Assembly (NCBI GenBank): GCA_941918925.1
Contig: OW799237.1
Span: 16,597,201-16,661,200 of the forward strand
DNA from: Phyto melanocephala
Taxonomy: Eukaryota > Arthropoda > Insecta > Diptera > Rhinophoridae
DNA: 64,000 nucleotides
Reading direction: 5' to 3'
Made by a program: the position numbers and the translations under genes. Below, piece after piece: positions 24,727 through 36,540 of the stretch; positions within the stretch are counted from its first letter, which is position 1; each line of letters opens with the position of its first letter. The notes below the pieces were generated by a model. That model ran no database searches. It worked only from the letters and a program-made list of their open reading frames with translations, and was not told the DNA's origin.

Positions 24727-25141
24727 TGTTGTAGGACCTCCTTTAGTAGTAATTACAGCATTCAATCGTTTTTACATTTAATGGACATGTTTTGTTTTGG
24801 TTAAAGGATCTATTTGTTTTCCCAATAATCCTTAATAAGGGTTTTGAGTAGTCCCTTCTTTTTGTTGCCGAATCTTTTTTTCCAAATGGTGCCATTAATG
24901 TTCAATCGAGTTGAGATCGGGTGACATTATCAAAAAGGCATTCTTTCACTATTCCAGAAGTGTGTTTTGGATCGTTGTCTTGCTGAAAGTAGTGCAAATG
25001 TCTCAAACCTTTTTTCCTGCACTTTGTTTCAAGTTTTCTCTTAATATATTTATATATATATATATTATCCAACGTGCTTTCAATAAAAACGAGGTTCACA
25101 ACACAACAGAAGAAGCCATACATCCCGACATCATCACACAT
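24727..25141 (-). pseudogene. Tc1-like transposase relic
   Basis: Minus strand: HLHYFQQDNDPKHTSGIVKE contains the second catalytic Asp. In a shifted frame SPDLNSIEH holds the glutamate of the DDE triad, and WHHLEKKI follows. NAVITTKGGPTTY at the end is the usual Tc1 C-terminus. The first Asp and the N-terminal DNA-binding domain are missing. A deletion removed residues between KECLFDN and SPDLN. Confidence 0.8.
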
Positions 25142-25383
25142 ATGTATATGTATCTCATTTTAGTGCATTCCAATACTCACTGGCATATACAAGTAGAGAA
25201 GGCAAGCAGCCGAATGCTTAATTTCATTTTAAATTTCTTTATGTGACATCATCACTAGAGCTACCAGTATTCGTTATATTAACCAATATAACGAAACAAT
25301 GACACATCTTCTAGATTTATAACACCAATTTAAAATTTATTATTGCGGAGAAAGTTATATCGCATGCATTTAATCTCTCTTCT

Positions 25384-25745
25384 GTTAATTTTTAGACCAG
25401 CCTTCATCGCCTTGTTCTCCAAAGACTTTAGTCTGTCTTATGACTATGGGACATCAAGCAAATATTATTTACATACTCAACATACTCGAGGTATTAATTG
25501 AGGACTCATAGTATGCCCCTGTTACCATAGTTGCGTTGCTCACGAGAACCTCAAGCACAATTTTAAAAAGCAGAGAGGATAATACTTACCCTTTCTTGAC
25601 CCCGGTCAATACATCAAAGCTATTTCATAGAATATTTTGATGCCGGGATTTAACATCTATTGGATCAGAGCTATAAGTTCCGGTGGATCAGGGCATTCCA
25701 AATTGCTTAATGCTTTATCAAAGTCGATAAAAATCATGGATAATG
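25384..25745 (-). pseudogene. Non-LTR reverse transcriptase relic
   Basis: Minus strand from 25745: IFIDFDKALSNLECPDPPEL matches the (I/W)DFEKAFD motif A region. DVLTGVKKG-VLSSLLFKIV matches the GVRQGCVLSPLLFN motif. LEYVEYVNNICLMSHSHK corresponds to LEDLDYADDIxLLSHS, with the catalytic YADD changed to YVNN. Stops and frameshifts make it dead. It resembles the endonuclease-reverse transcriptase type whose C-terminal tail is seen at 7.85 kb. Confidence 0.8.
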
Positions 25746-25839
25746 GTGAATTAGACTATGCTGTTGTTGATAATGCTCCATCCAATTTAGTCATGATTAT
25801 ATATTTGTGAAAATTTACTTTCAAAAAAATAAATCTATT

Positions 25840-26115
25840 CGCGAAGATCATAGAAGACTGCGTTAATTCTACGTGTTTTGTGATAGAGCTCACTTCTAGT
25901 TAAATGGTTATGTCAGTAAACAAAATTGCCGTATTTTTTGAAAAGGAAACCTTCAAGCCGTTAGGTAATCACCATTGCATCCATTAAAATTGACTGTTTG
26001 TTTCTGGATTCACGCTGGTCCTTCTTGAAGCTGCTGTTGCAGTAAATGGCGAGCGTTATCAAGCCATGCTGACTTAGTTTTTGTTTCCAAAAGTAGTCCA
26101 TGCTGCTTGTCCAAA
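25840..26115 (+). pseudogene. DD41D mariner transposase relic, copy 4
   Basis: Plus strand, several frames: FVIELTS/RAHF, LNGYVSKQN-like (GTTATGTCAGTAAACAAAAT near 25906), PLHPLKLTV, FWIHAG and VNGERYQAML near 26045. The order matches the central catalytic region of the 6-kb copy. Both ends are truncated and there are several frame changes. Confidence 0.65.
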
Positions 26116-28502
26116 TCTATAACTAATTTAATTTTATGTCATTTCTTCAAATTCTCTTGGGGGCAAAAACAATTTTTCCATTGCACCTCCCAAAATGGGC
26201 TAATTACGCCCATGTGTTCCACTACGGGCTAGGGTACATTTTTATAGAAGTTTTCACCACTCAGTATTATTTTATTCATTATTTACCAGCAGGAGGTTAA
26301 ATTATACTTCTAACAAATTTTAGAGTGTCCACAAGCTGAAAGTAAGTTTCTTTACTTTTACTAAAAAAAATTTTCATAAAATTTTAAAAACCAGTTTGCC
26401 GTAAGATTTGTCACAGAAAATTTAAATATTGAAATTCTTACGAAAAACACTTAGGGAAAATCAATTTTAAATTCTTACCCTGTACTTGAAATTATTTTCA
26501 GTTTTATTTTTGTTTATCCTTAAATGATTTTCAATTGATCTAGAAATATTTTTCCAATAATTAAAGGCAACATACGTCAATTGTTGACTGGAAAAAAAAT
26601 TTTTTTTTCGTACAAGTGTCAAGCACTAAATGAAACGAAAAATTTTACACCTTCAAACTAATTTTTATTTCCTCATAAAAAAAATAAAAGAAATTTAAAA
26701 CATTTTAAGCCATTAAATAATATCGACTCACTGATAAGCCTTTACATATGTCCTCTTAAGATTTCAAGGATAATTCGTGTACATGTAACACGTGCTTCAC
26801 ACACTTACTTTTTAACATACACACACATAAATACAAATTGCTTTTCAAGCAGCATTTCAAAAGTGCTTCAAAAGATAGAAACGAGAACAAAAATCCATTT
26901 GGTTTTTGTTTCCAATATATAGAGCAAAAAAAAAATGACGAAAAAATGAATGTGTGCTTCCTATGAATGATTAAATGTTACAGCAATTAGCACAACTACA
27001 ATTTGATATGGCTTTGCTCAGCACCACTCATACACTTGCCACACAAATTCATACATACATAGAGATTTCCTATAAAGTAAGTAAGTAACTAAGTAAGTAG
27101 TTCATATATCAAGTTTTAGTTTTTTGCCAAGCAAATGGCAGCTTGAAATTCAGTTTTTTAACCCTCGTATTTTTAACACAATTCTCATGTACAATTGCAT
27201 TTTCTGCTTTATTACATTTAGTGTTTAAGAGAGTATGAGTGGAGGAGTATAATGTTTGTAATTTCAAATGCCTACTTTTTGTTTTCCCCTTCACATTATG
27301 GATTCTATTCTTAAAGGTTGTAAGTACATTTTTTCCTTAATAAAATGGAAGAAATCATTTGGAAACTTTGTTATTTAGAGATTTTTTTCTTTATTTTTTA
27401 CGAAAAAGAAATGCAAAATATTGTATTTTTTTAATGACAATTTCCTTTACATTTTTCTGTTATTTTTCTTGTTTCGCATTCAACGCTCTTTCTTTTTAAG
27501 TAAAGTGTCTTCTTTGACTGAATGTCTTTCTGTATGTCTGTCTTTAGTAGCAAATAAGAATGGGTTTACTGGCTTGATGAATTGTGTGTGTTTTCGTGTA
27601 TGCACTGCACTGTATTTTCGAAATTTTTCTTTCCTTCCTTTTTGTAAGTTCTTAAAAGGAGTTAATGAAGTTGAAAATTGTTACTTAGTCTAGCTAAAGA
27701 AAATATCAAATTTCTAAAATGCAATTGGAAACACAGTTCTAGTGACCCCATATAGAATGACGACAAACAGAACAAATATATGGGCAAATATTGTAACACA
27801 GTTGTATTTACTTGATTTCAAAATTTAAGTTTTAGCAGGATTTGTTTGAACTAATTGGACTCTACATAGCGACTTTATTTTCACGCTTGTTTCTTAAACT
27901 ATGTTTTACAAATAGTTGTTTAATTATACGAGACATTTTTTTTTATAAAAAACTTTATAAAACTTAAAGTGTTATTTGCAAAGTTTTAAGAGCAAAATCA
28001 ATTTGTTGCCCCTAAAAGTATGCACAAATATATTTAATATAAATAATGTAAACAATTCCACTTGAGACATTAAAGTGTATTAAATTTTCATTTTACTTTT
28101 ACTAGAAAAGTAAAATGCAAATTCAGTCTCACTTTCGACTAAAATTTATAACTGTGACATGCCTGGAATTATGTTTTTTTTTCTTCAGAATTTAAGAATA
28201 TTTCAACATTTTTCTTTCAATTCTTAACATTTTGATTTATGGTAGCAAACAGGTGTTTGCTCTTGTCACTTTAACAAATATTTGTAGAAACTGCTGTTGC
28301 ACCACAAAAAAAGCTAACATTCATTCACATGCCAGATAAAAGCATAAACACTTTTACGCAATATAATATTATATAAAATATATTGTGTAATATAAAAAGA
28401 ATAAAATAATTTGTACCCTATATTCTATTTGGGGTAAGTAAGAAAAAATGTTGCATATTTACAACATTGAAAACTACTAAAAATCGCTTCAAAGGTACCC
28501 TA
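26116..28502. other. AT-rich DNA without a recognised gene
   Basis: Nothing recognised. An AAGT tetranucleotide repeat is at 27076-27100. Near 28340-28395 there is an AT-rich palindrome around AATATAATATTATATAAAAT. Confidence 0.6.
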
Positions 28503-28847
28503 CCCAGCAAAAAATTTTTGATCTGGTTCAATGTGAATAACATTTTTCATGACTTCTAATTTATAAGTAAAAAAGAAGGCATAAAGAATAACTTCTTCTT
28601 CTGTGCTTCAGAATACATGCAAATGAATGCAAAATTTCTTAAAAAATGGGTTTCTTTTCATCTACTATGCATGCGTTCTATGCACTTATTACAATGAAGT
28701 GAATTTTGTTAATATATTCATATAAACACATGCTCTTCAATGACACGTTGATGTTAAAATCATGCGTGTTTCACCTAAATTGAACCACTTTATAATTAGG
28801 TTGAACTCATGAATTCACCATTTCTTTTGCATGTCTTTTTTTGCTGG
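28503..28847. mobile_element. MITE with CCCAGCAAAAAA ends, copy 2
   Basis: Left end CCCAGCAAAAAATTTTTGA and right end TTTTTTTGCTGG are inverted. The interior is homologous to 15274-15673 but about 55 bases shorter. No reading frame. Confidence 0.65.
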
Positions 28848-29634
28848 ATAGGAATGCAATTGTAATTGCTATGATATGATATGATGTTTATGTACTACTT
28901 CAGTAGCTTTATTACAAGAAACGTTTGCCCTTCTCTATTTTAAAGTTTGCCAAATACAAGCAAAAAGTAAGCCATTACAATTACAGGAAATACAATTTTA
29001 TTATGTGGTTATAATTACAGATTTCACTCTTAATTTCAAACAATTTTCACACCCTTTGATGATTTTGAAAGACCTTAAAAATAAAATATATAAAACTACT
29101 GTTTGCTCTTACAAATTCAAAAAATTAAAAACCAATGAAAAATAATCTTATAAAAAATTTCAATACAAAACAACTGAGAACTTGATTCAGTAGAAATAAT
29201 TAAAGACCAGTGCTTAAAGCTGAATGTTCAAAACACTCCTTAAGGCACTCTAGACCTCATTCGCTTTTTGCGCATTACACAACACGAGTTAAAAGGTGGC
29301 CCTATATGTGCAAAAGTCATCCACAATCAAAATGCAAATTTTGTTTATTAAACATTTTTTGAAAAATTGAATTTTATTGTTAAAAACAATTTTAAAGTTT
29401 ATTACGAATGCATTGCCTTCGTTTTATAATATTTCTTCTATAAAAATATAAACAAATAAATGCACAGTACAAGAATAATTATCAATAGAATTTAAAATAA
29501 AATATGATTTCCATACCTGGCACTCAAACTCAGTTGAGTTGTTCTCTCGCCGCTCCTGACGCTTAAAAAGTAAAAAGTAAACCTACTTTTTCCGTTGTAT
29601 GCGTCAGAGCATTATACGCTATGTGCTCTGTAAT
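28848..29634. other. AT-rich DNA without a recognised gene
   Basis: No protein or RNA gene was seen. A hairpin-like GCATTATACGC...TGTAATGC pair (29610-29636) lies immediately outside the foldback element that follows. Confidence 0.55.
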
Positions 29635-30043
29635 GCTATAAACACAATCAAGTCCACCGACCATCGACTACAAGATGTCAAAAATAGAATACATGCGTGC
29701 TTATGAGAATAATTCTTTTAGCCGCTACACGACTACCGACTACACGGCTACTTTTGTAGCCCGTAGCCAACTTAGGCAGATTAGTGCTGCCAATACAATA
29801 AATGCATGAAATTGTGGTTTTAAAAACGCAATACATTAAATATCGCTATTAAAAACGCGAAAAACTATTATAGTGGCACCATTGGTTAACTTTAATACAT
29901 ATGTCAAAACAGATGTTAATTTTTTGTAGTTAGTGGTCGGTAGTCGTTAAAAGAATTAAGTAGCTGGCGACTTGGCTATTTTTGTAGCCAGCTACTTTTG
30001 TAGTCGGTAGTCGATGGTCGGTAGCCTTTGATTGAGTTTATAG
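29635..30043. mobile_element. Foldback element built of GTAGTCGGTAGTCG-like repeats
   Basis: Inverted ends: GCTATAAACACAATCAAG (29635) mirrored by TTGATTGAGTTTATAGC (to 30043), continued inward by ACCGACCATCGACTAC and its complement. Inside the ends, short GACTACCGACTAC / GTAGTCGGTAGTCG and GTAGCC units are repeated on both arms, as in Foldback (FB)-type elements. The roughly 200-base middle is AT-rich. No reading frame. Confidence 0.65.
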
Positions 30044-30088
30044 CTTAACTTGCAACTTTCCACTAAAATAATTCAACTTTATTAAGAC

Positions 30089-30374
30089 ATAGCCAAGCCC
30101 GGCGCGTTGCTACGCATGACATGGCAAAGCCAAATTTTCTAATCACGAAATTGTATAATCATGAGAGTTCAATATGTGTGCAAAGTTTCAAAAAATTGGT
30201 CAAATGCAAGTAGCTAAAAATGATAATTTATTTTTTATAGGCGTGGCACCGCCCACTTTTTACCACCCATAAACACTCCCTGGAATGTGAACAACAACAT
30301 GCAATGGTGTCGGAGTCTATAGCTAACACACATACACAAACAAACAGACAGAGTTTCTCTTTTATGTGTATAGA
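30089..30374 (-). mobile_element. Helitron-like non-autonomous element, one internal unit
   Basis: Minus-strand copy of the family at 39.4 and 50.1 kb. It starts TCTATACACATAAAAGAG (30374) and has one GTGGGCGGTGCCACGCC unit. It ends CAACGCGCCGGGCTTGGCTA (30089). The last base of the usual CTAG is T here, so the terminus is mutated. Confidence 0.7.
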
Positions 30375-30804
30375 AAGGAGTACGATGCGAAAAAGCATAT
30401 AATGCCTGGACCTTTAGCTTAAATCAAAGATTAACGGCGATAGCAGCAATATATAAATTGTTGGCGAAGGCTGTATATTTTTTTATTATTGCTAATAGAA
30501 ATATAAACTATACAGGATATTGTCCCAATTGTTTTCAATATTTTAGTTTATTGGATGGATGATAAGTTTCAGTGCGGCTTATGAAAAGAAGATCTCTATC
30601 CAAAATATGTAGGAGAAAGTTTTAAAATATCACAAGTTTTATTTAAAATTTTCATAAACCCAATGATAATTTTAAGTAACAATTACCAAAATGATAACTT
30701 CATCATAAACCCAACCAACTTTTGAGTTTTAATTTTAATCTGGCATAAATTCAGACAGTATGAATTTCACCATTTATCGTTACGCCATTTAATGTTACGA
30801 ACCG

Positions 30805-30890
30805 TCTTGGCCCAGTGAGGTTTCCGGCTAGCTTGTTCGTGGCGATAGCTCAGGCAGGTTCCAACCCTCTCACTGGCCACGCATCCGCTA
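30805..30890. repeat. GC-rich structured segment, retroelement-tail-like
   Basis: CCCAGTGAGG...CCTCTCACTGG can pair as a hairpin, and the segment ends with CCGCTAATAAAACAAACTGA. A similar GCTAATAAAAC ending is found in the insertion at 2.7-3.0 kb. This suggests a shared SINE or LINE 3' end, but family identity is not established. Confidence 0.35.
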
Positions 30891-31100
30891 ATAAAACAAA
30901 CTGAAAAATTTAACAAAAACTACTACAGAAAATACTACACAAGCCCCATAAAAATTTTTAAATAAATTTTTGCAAATTTTATACAGAAATCATAGACTTT
31001 TTTCCACTGTAAATTTTAATGGTGGTGTTGAAGTTTGAGTATTGACTGTGCCTAACCTAATGGCTCAAAATATTTAATTTTATTCTCGACTTATAAGAAG

Positions 31101-31250
31101 TAAGGCGTGTTTTTTTAAGCGTAGTTTTTTTTATCTAATAAAACACTCAAGTTTGCATAATATATATTCAAAATTTTTGTTGGAATCGATTAATTGGTCT
31201 TTGCCATTTACTTTTAAAAAATAACTTCATGTAAATGTTGCAGCGACTCC
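31101..31250. mobile_element. DD41D mariner terminal fragment
   Basis: TAAGGCGTGTTTTTTTAAGC through TTCATGTAAATGTTGCAGCG is close to the 5931-6080 end of the 6-kb element, including GGAATCGATTAATTGGTCTT and the last transposase codons. Only this end is present. It is either a deletion derivative or a solo terminus. Confidence 0.7.
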
Positions 31251-32313
31251 CAATTAAAACTGCACTGTAATTAATATTAACGAAAACGTGCGCTTTTACA
31301 TTTTGTTCAAAGCCAAATGTATCAACAATTAAATATCAGTAATGTTTTGATAGAAATTTTTCAATGAGAAAGAAAATTTAATAAAAGAAATGTATGTAAG
31401 TCACCTTATTAAAAATTATGTAAGAGTATGTGAGTAACAACAATTCATACAAATGATATTTTATTTTATTTAATAAATATTATAAAAATTTGTTAAAAAG
31501 ACTCAAAAGAGCTTAGAAAATTAAAGCTTACACAAAACTAAAATAAATATAATTAAATGTATAAATAGGATAAAAAAATATATTTTCACTACTAGACAAT
31601 TGTCTTCTTTTTACACACAATTGAACATATTTTATTACACCAAAGAATCTGTTTTCACTTCATTAATTAATTTTACATTTATTATAAAATTACTTTTTTG
31701 CACTAAGACCAACCAGCCTCTACAGTTTTCATATTTTTCTTTATTAAAAATGAAATTTTGCATAATGTTTTCCTTTTTTTTATATTAACAAAATTGCAGC
31801 TGTTGTTATAAGATTTCTTTCAATTTCATTTTCTTTTCATAATTATTGTGATTTATTTTTAAAATCTTCCATTCGCACAATGTCATTTTAATGTAAGTGT
31901 CTGACTGTGTGTTGGAATAAAAATTGGAAAATGAAAAATACATATGTATGTACATACATATTACATTTGCCATCTAATTTACACAGGCTTTATTATGACA
32001 CCAAAATTGAAATCAAAATTGTTTAAAGTAAAAAAAAAATAAATCATAATTTTATGTCATATTTTTGCAGTCGCCTGCCACTTGCCACTATATTAAAATT
32101 TTTTTAAATATATAAATTTTCCCTAGTGCGTATGACTGGGGGGAAGTGTTGCCAGGGAAATTTTCTTATTCGCTGATAAATATTTTTTCTACTAAAAATA
32201 TTTAATAAATTTTCTTCTTAAATAAATTATAATTAAACATGGTTTTTCATACTTCTATGAAAAATGGTTATGAATGGTTTCTGTTTCTCTCTCACATTCC
32301 TAGCAAATGTTAT
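31251..32313. other. AT-rich DNA without a recognised gene
   Basis: Nothing recognised. Multiple A/T tracts. The open frames are short and start at non-ATG codons or are T-rich. Confidence 0.6.
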
Positions 32314-33391
32314 TATACCCATCACAGAGATTGTTAGGTTCGTCATTTCATGAGAAATATCTACAAAATTCAACTCCGACCCCATAATGTATATAGTTTC
32401 ATAAAGCTTATGAAAAGAGGAGACGATTGAGCAATGTCGGTACGTCAGTTTGTATGTTAAAATCAGTTTTTTAGGAACCCCCCACGACATTGTTTAAACC
32501 CGTGGGTGATGTAAATATCAGAAATATTTTTAAACAGACCGGTAGAAAATCAAAATAATCTATAGTTTTTGAGATATAAGCAAAAAACAAGACTGCGTCT
32601 CTTTGTTCTCTAAATATGATATGCCATTGGAAATATTCATTAATAATTTTAGACAAATCGGTAACTAATCGGCAAAGTTATTGCCAAAATTTTTTTCTAA
32701 AATATATTTTTTTTAAATATATTAAACTTTTCGAGTCCTAAATTTTTCGTGGTCTCAAAAATTATTTCTTAAAAAAAGTAATAAATCGTTTTTAAATTAA
32801 CTGAAATATGAACCAAATGCCACTACTTTTTTATAGTTTTTTTCTCAAAAACTAACAAATGAAAATCAATTTTTTTCAATTTTGAGTGTCAATTGAAAGA
32901 TTTTGAATAACGAAATGGAATGCTCGAAAAAAAGATAAAATTAATGATGGCCAGTTCATGGTTATCAAATCTAAATAGACGTTATATTTGATATTTGAAA
33001 TGTACTCTGTTGATTCTACACCCAGAAAATAGAAAATCACATTCATTTCCATTCGAATGGATTAGTTTTGATTTGTGATTATAAAGTTTCTATTGCAAGC
33101 ATCATAATCTTTTAGTTTTTTTATTCCGAAACGAAAATCTGTAGATATTACTGTAAAATTCTACTATCTTGACTTAACTATGCGATTGACAACAATCGCA
33201 GTACTCACAACCGATACTGTTTTCTCTGTGTACCCAATATTGATATCAAAGAAAAGGGCTTGATTAGCAAAATGGCGTTTAACATTGAATTTAAAATTTA
33301 AGCTAAGCTATAATGTGATTATTATACCTATGTATATGATGGTTAAGGGTATTATTAGATTCAGCAAGGCCGAATATAGCATTCTTACTCT
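32314..33391 (+). repeat. mini-me-like repeat, copy 2
   Basis: Begins TATACCCATCACAGAG with core ACTCCGACCCCATAATGTAT and ends GATTCAGCAAGGCCGAATAT and TTCTTACTC (33345-33391). The long interior matches copy 1 and the 42.6-kb copy (AAAGGGCTTGA, CAAAATGGCG). It is split by a MITE at 33017-33236. The next copy starts immediately at 33392. Confidence 0.65.
33017..33236. mobile_element. Short MITE with ACACCCAGAAAA / TTTTCTCTGTGT ends
   Basis: The ends are inverted and bound about 215 bases that break the mini-me copy between CTCTGTTGATT and ATTGATATCAAA. Superfamily uncertain; hAT-like ends are possible. No reading frame. Confidence 0.45.
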
Positions 33392-33788
33392 TTATACCCT
33401 TCACCTGTGGTGCACAAGGGTATATATAGCTTTGTCATTCCGTTTGTAATTTCTGCAATTTTCATTTCCGACCCCATATAGTATATACATTCTGAAAACT
33501 TATGAATAGAGGAGTCGATTAAGCGCTGTCCGTCTGTCCATGTGTTGGTTGAAATCAACTTTTAGAAGTAACTATATGCTCCTCAGATCTCTATATGGTA
33601 TCAATCTCTTGGAAATATCCAGGAATGAATCGCTATTGAAATTCAGTATAATCGCCCCATAACTTTCTGAGATATGAGCAAAAAACCAGGACCACCTCGT
33701 TTTTTTCACAATTACAACAAAAACCTACATACATAATTGTTGAAGTAAACGTGGCATCCAGCTGAACCAAAAAAATTTTATTTTGTTA
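33392..33788 (+). repeat. mini-me-like repeat, copy 3 (5' part)
   Basis: Begins TATACCCTTCACCTGTGGTG, has the core TTTCCGACCCCATATAGTAT and GTCCGTCTGTCC, then GTTGAAATCAACTTTTAG. It is cut off where copy 4 begins, giving a head-to-tail junction. Confidence 0.75.
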
Positions 33789-34667
33789 TACCCTTCACAC
33801 AGTGAAAAAGGGTATATATAGGTTTGTCATTCCGTGTGAAATTTCTACAATTTTGATTTCCGACCCCATAAAGTATATATTTTCTGAAAGCTTATGAATA
33901 GGGGAGTCGATTAAGCGCTGTCAGTCTGTCCGTCTGTCCGTCTGTCCGTCTGACCGTCTGTCCGTGTGTATGTTGAAATCAACTTTTTGAAGCCCCCCGA
34001 CATCGCTTGGACTCGGGTGAGGTATTAAAATATCAGAAATATTCGGGAGTAGATCGCTATTGAAAATCAGAAACATCGGAACATAAACAACTGAGATATG
34101 AGCAAAAACCCACGACCACCTCGATTTTTTTTTCACAAAAGCAACATTACAACAACAACATACATACATACAAACGTGTATACTGGTTAGAGAAAACGTG
34201 GCATCGAATCCCAGCTGAGCCAAAAAAAATTTTTTTTTTAATTTTTTTTTACATTTTTTTTTTATTTTTTTTTTTTATTTTTTATTTAATATATTATTTA
34301 TATTTTTATTATTATTTTTTTTTTTAAATTTTTTTTTTTTTAATATTTTTTTATTCTTTTTTTGTTTTGTATATATTATATACATAATAATTTTTTTTAA
34401 AATTTTTTTTTTTTTAAATTTTTTTTTTTTTTTAATTTTTTTTTTAAATTTTTTTTTAAATTTTTTTTTTTTTTTTTGTTTTTTTTTAACATTCATACGT
34501 GAATTTATAATTTTACAATGGGACGTTTTTATATATGTATGTTTTTATATGTATGTACGTATTTCATATGGGATGAATGGTGACACAAACTACTGTTATT
34601 GCATGAATTCACGTTGTGAAGGGTATATAAGATTCGGCACGGCCGAATATAGCGCTCTTACTTGTTT
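33789..34667 (+). repeat. mini-me-like repeat, copy 4, with long GTCY run and T-rich tract
   Basis: Begins TATACCCTTCACACAG, has the core TTTCCGACCCCATAAAGTAT and the longest GTCCGTCTGTCCGTCTG run of the window (33926-33965). It ends GATTCGGCACGGCCGAATAT (34632-34651). A 260-base, almost pure T stretch occupies 34224-34490. Confidence 0.75.
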
Positions 34668-35000
34668 TATTTAATATATTATTTATATTTCATTATTTTT
34701 TTTAATGTTTTTAAAAAAATTTTTTAAAAAATTTTTTTTTGAAAAATTTTTTTTTAATTTTTTTTTGTAATTTTTTTTTATTATGTTTTTTTATTATGTT
34801 TTTTTATTATGTTTTTTTATTTTTAGTATATTTTTTTTTTGTAATTTTTTTTTCTGGTATTTTTTTTTTCATGTACATATGTATGTACGTAATTTATATG
34901 AGATGAATGATGATACAAACAATTGTTATTGCATGACTACACGTTGTGAAGGGTATATAAGATTCGGAACGGCCGAATATAGCACTGTTACTTGTTTTTA
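34668..35000 (+). repeat. Duplicated 3' end of mini-me copy 4
   Basis: TATGTATGTACGTAATTTAT through GATTCGGAACGGCCGAATAT repeats the 34530-34660 segment with an offset of about 330 bases, again preceded by T-rich sequence. This is a tandem duplication of the repeat's tail. Confidence 0.7.
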
Positions 35001-36059
35001 TTGCGTTGAATTTTTGAACACATATTGGGCACAAGTGAGAAATCACATGTTTACATTAACAATGCCAATATCTGGAACATATTTTATATTTTTAGAAAAC
35101 TTATATTTATTTTTTTTTGTTCCTGAGTAAACTAAGTTAAATTTCTCTTTGCAAATTATTTTTTTTTATTTTACTTATTTTATTTTTTCAGTTTATTTTT
35201 TTTTTAAAGAAGAACTGTAAAAAAAATTTTTGCAACATTTTTTGTGCTTTTATGTATAACAAATAAATCTATTACATGTAAATTCATCATAGAATTAAAC
35301 CTTTGTTTCAAGTTCAACAAATTCTTAGCATATCTTAAAAACATTTTTTTAATATATTTTTAAAATTTTTTTTTTAAATTATTATTTCTAAGTTTTTTCT
35401 TTATTATTTTTAGCATTTTATACAACTAATTGTATTACATTTTTACAAGTAGTTTTTATACTTTTATGTTTTATATTATAAAATAAAACGTTTTAAATAA
35501 TTAAAGAATTAATTAGATTTCTGTATATTGTATTATTTTTTCAGCAATTATAATTATTATTGTTATTATTTATAATTAATTATGTATTAATGATTATTGT
35601 TAATATAATAATGTTTATTACTTATAATTTTTTTTATAGTTTATTATCTTTTATTATAATTAATTTATTAGTTTAAATGTTTTAATATTTATGTTTTATT
35701 AGTTACAAATTATTTATTATTTTATTTATTATTTTATAAATTTTATATATTATTTATATTATTTTTATTAATTTCAATTTTTTTATTTGTTTATATGTTT
35801 TACATATATATAATTTTTTTTTAAGTATTAATTTGTTTTTATTTAAAATACTTTAATATGTTATTATACAACATTGGCAACACTGCCATTGAGCATAAGT
35901 GTAAAATAATAAATACACAATCAAAATTAAATTAGAAATGAGAAAATATTATTAACACAGGGTGTGGAAATAGAAGTGTACGTTTATTTAAACTCCAATA
36001 TCATATAATTGCTATAACAGCTTCCTGGTTATTAATTTTGTAACTCAAATTTTATGAAA
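35001..36059. other. Very AT-rich DNA without a gene
   Basis: TATTA/TTTAT-like low-complexity sequence over most of 35340-35860. No motif. Confidence 0.65.
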
Positions 36060-36540
36060 TTAATAGTTTTTCCTCAGTCAAGGAGTCAGGTTAGGAGATA
36101 GGTAGGGAAGGGGGATGAGAGAAGCAGAATCCGCCTCCAACACACACATTTGGAAACCAATAGGTCAATTGGGTTTTCCTTTATATAATAAGGATAGAAG
36201 ATCAATTTGAAAAAAAGAGAGAGAGAGGGTTGCCAAAGTTAAAGTAAATGAAAAGAAGAGATAGTTATTAGGAAATAGAATAGAAGAAAGAAATACTGAC
36301 TCCCTGCGAGCCCCATTGTAAGTTCACCAGCCAGCCGACCTCTATGATGAATACGATAATATTCCCCAGTTTTCACTTCGAAACATCACCTAACTCATCG
36401 CGGAATCCTCTAACTAGCCACTTTAGCCTTTGGTTCTGTAGCCTCGGGCAGTGACAGACAATGTGTTCCACAGTTTCTAGCTCCTCTTCATCCTTACACA
36501 TCCTACAATAATCTGGAGTGCCGCGATCCCAACCAGTTTA
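36060..36540 (-). pseudogene. Jockey-type LINE 3' end: ORF2 zinc-knuckle tail and 3' UTR
   Basis: Minus strand from 36535: GWDRGTPDYCRMCKDEEE, then LETVEHIVCHCPRLQNQRL and KWLVRGF, ending at a TGA near 36385. The CX2C...HX3CHCPRL pattern is the C-terminal zinc-binding motif of jockey-like ORF2 proteins. The rest, down to about 36060, looks like a 3' UTR ending near CTAACCTGACTCCTTGACTG. The fragment is 5'-truncated, as most LINE insertions are. This motif is intact here, unlike the copy at 46.7 kb. Confidence 0.8.

Noticed and set aside
33926..33965. Regular GTCCGTCTG units considered as a CRISPR-like array
   Set aside because: The units are 4-8 bases without spacers and are the GTCY tract of a mini-me-like repeat.
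34275..34496. Lys-rich frame on the minus strand
   Set aside because: A pure product of the poly-T tract in mini-me copy 4.
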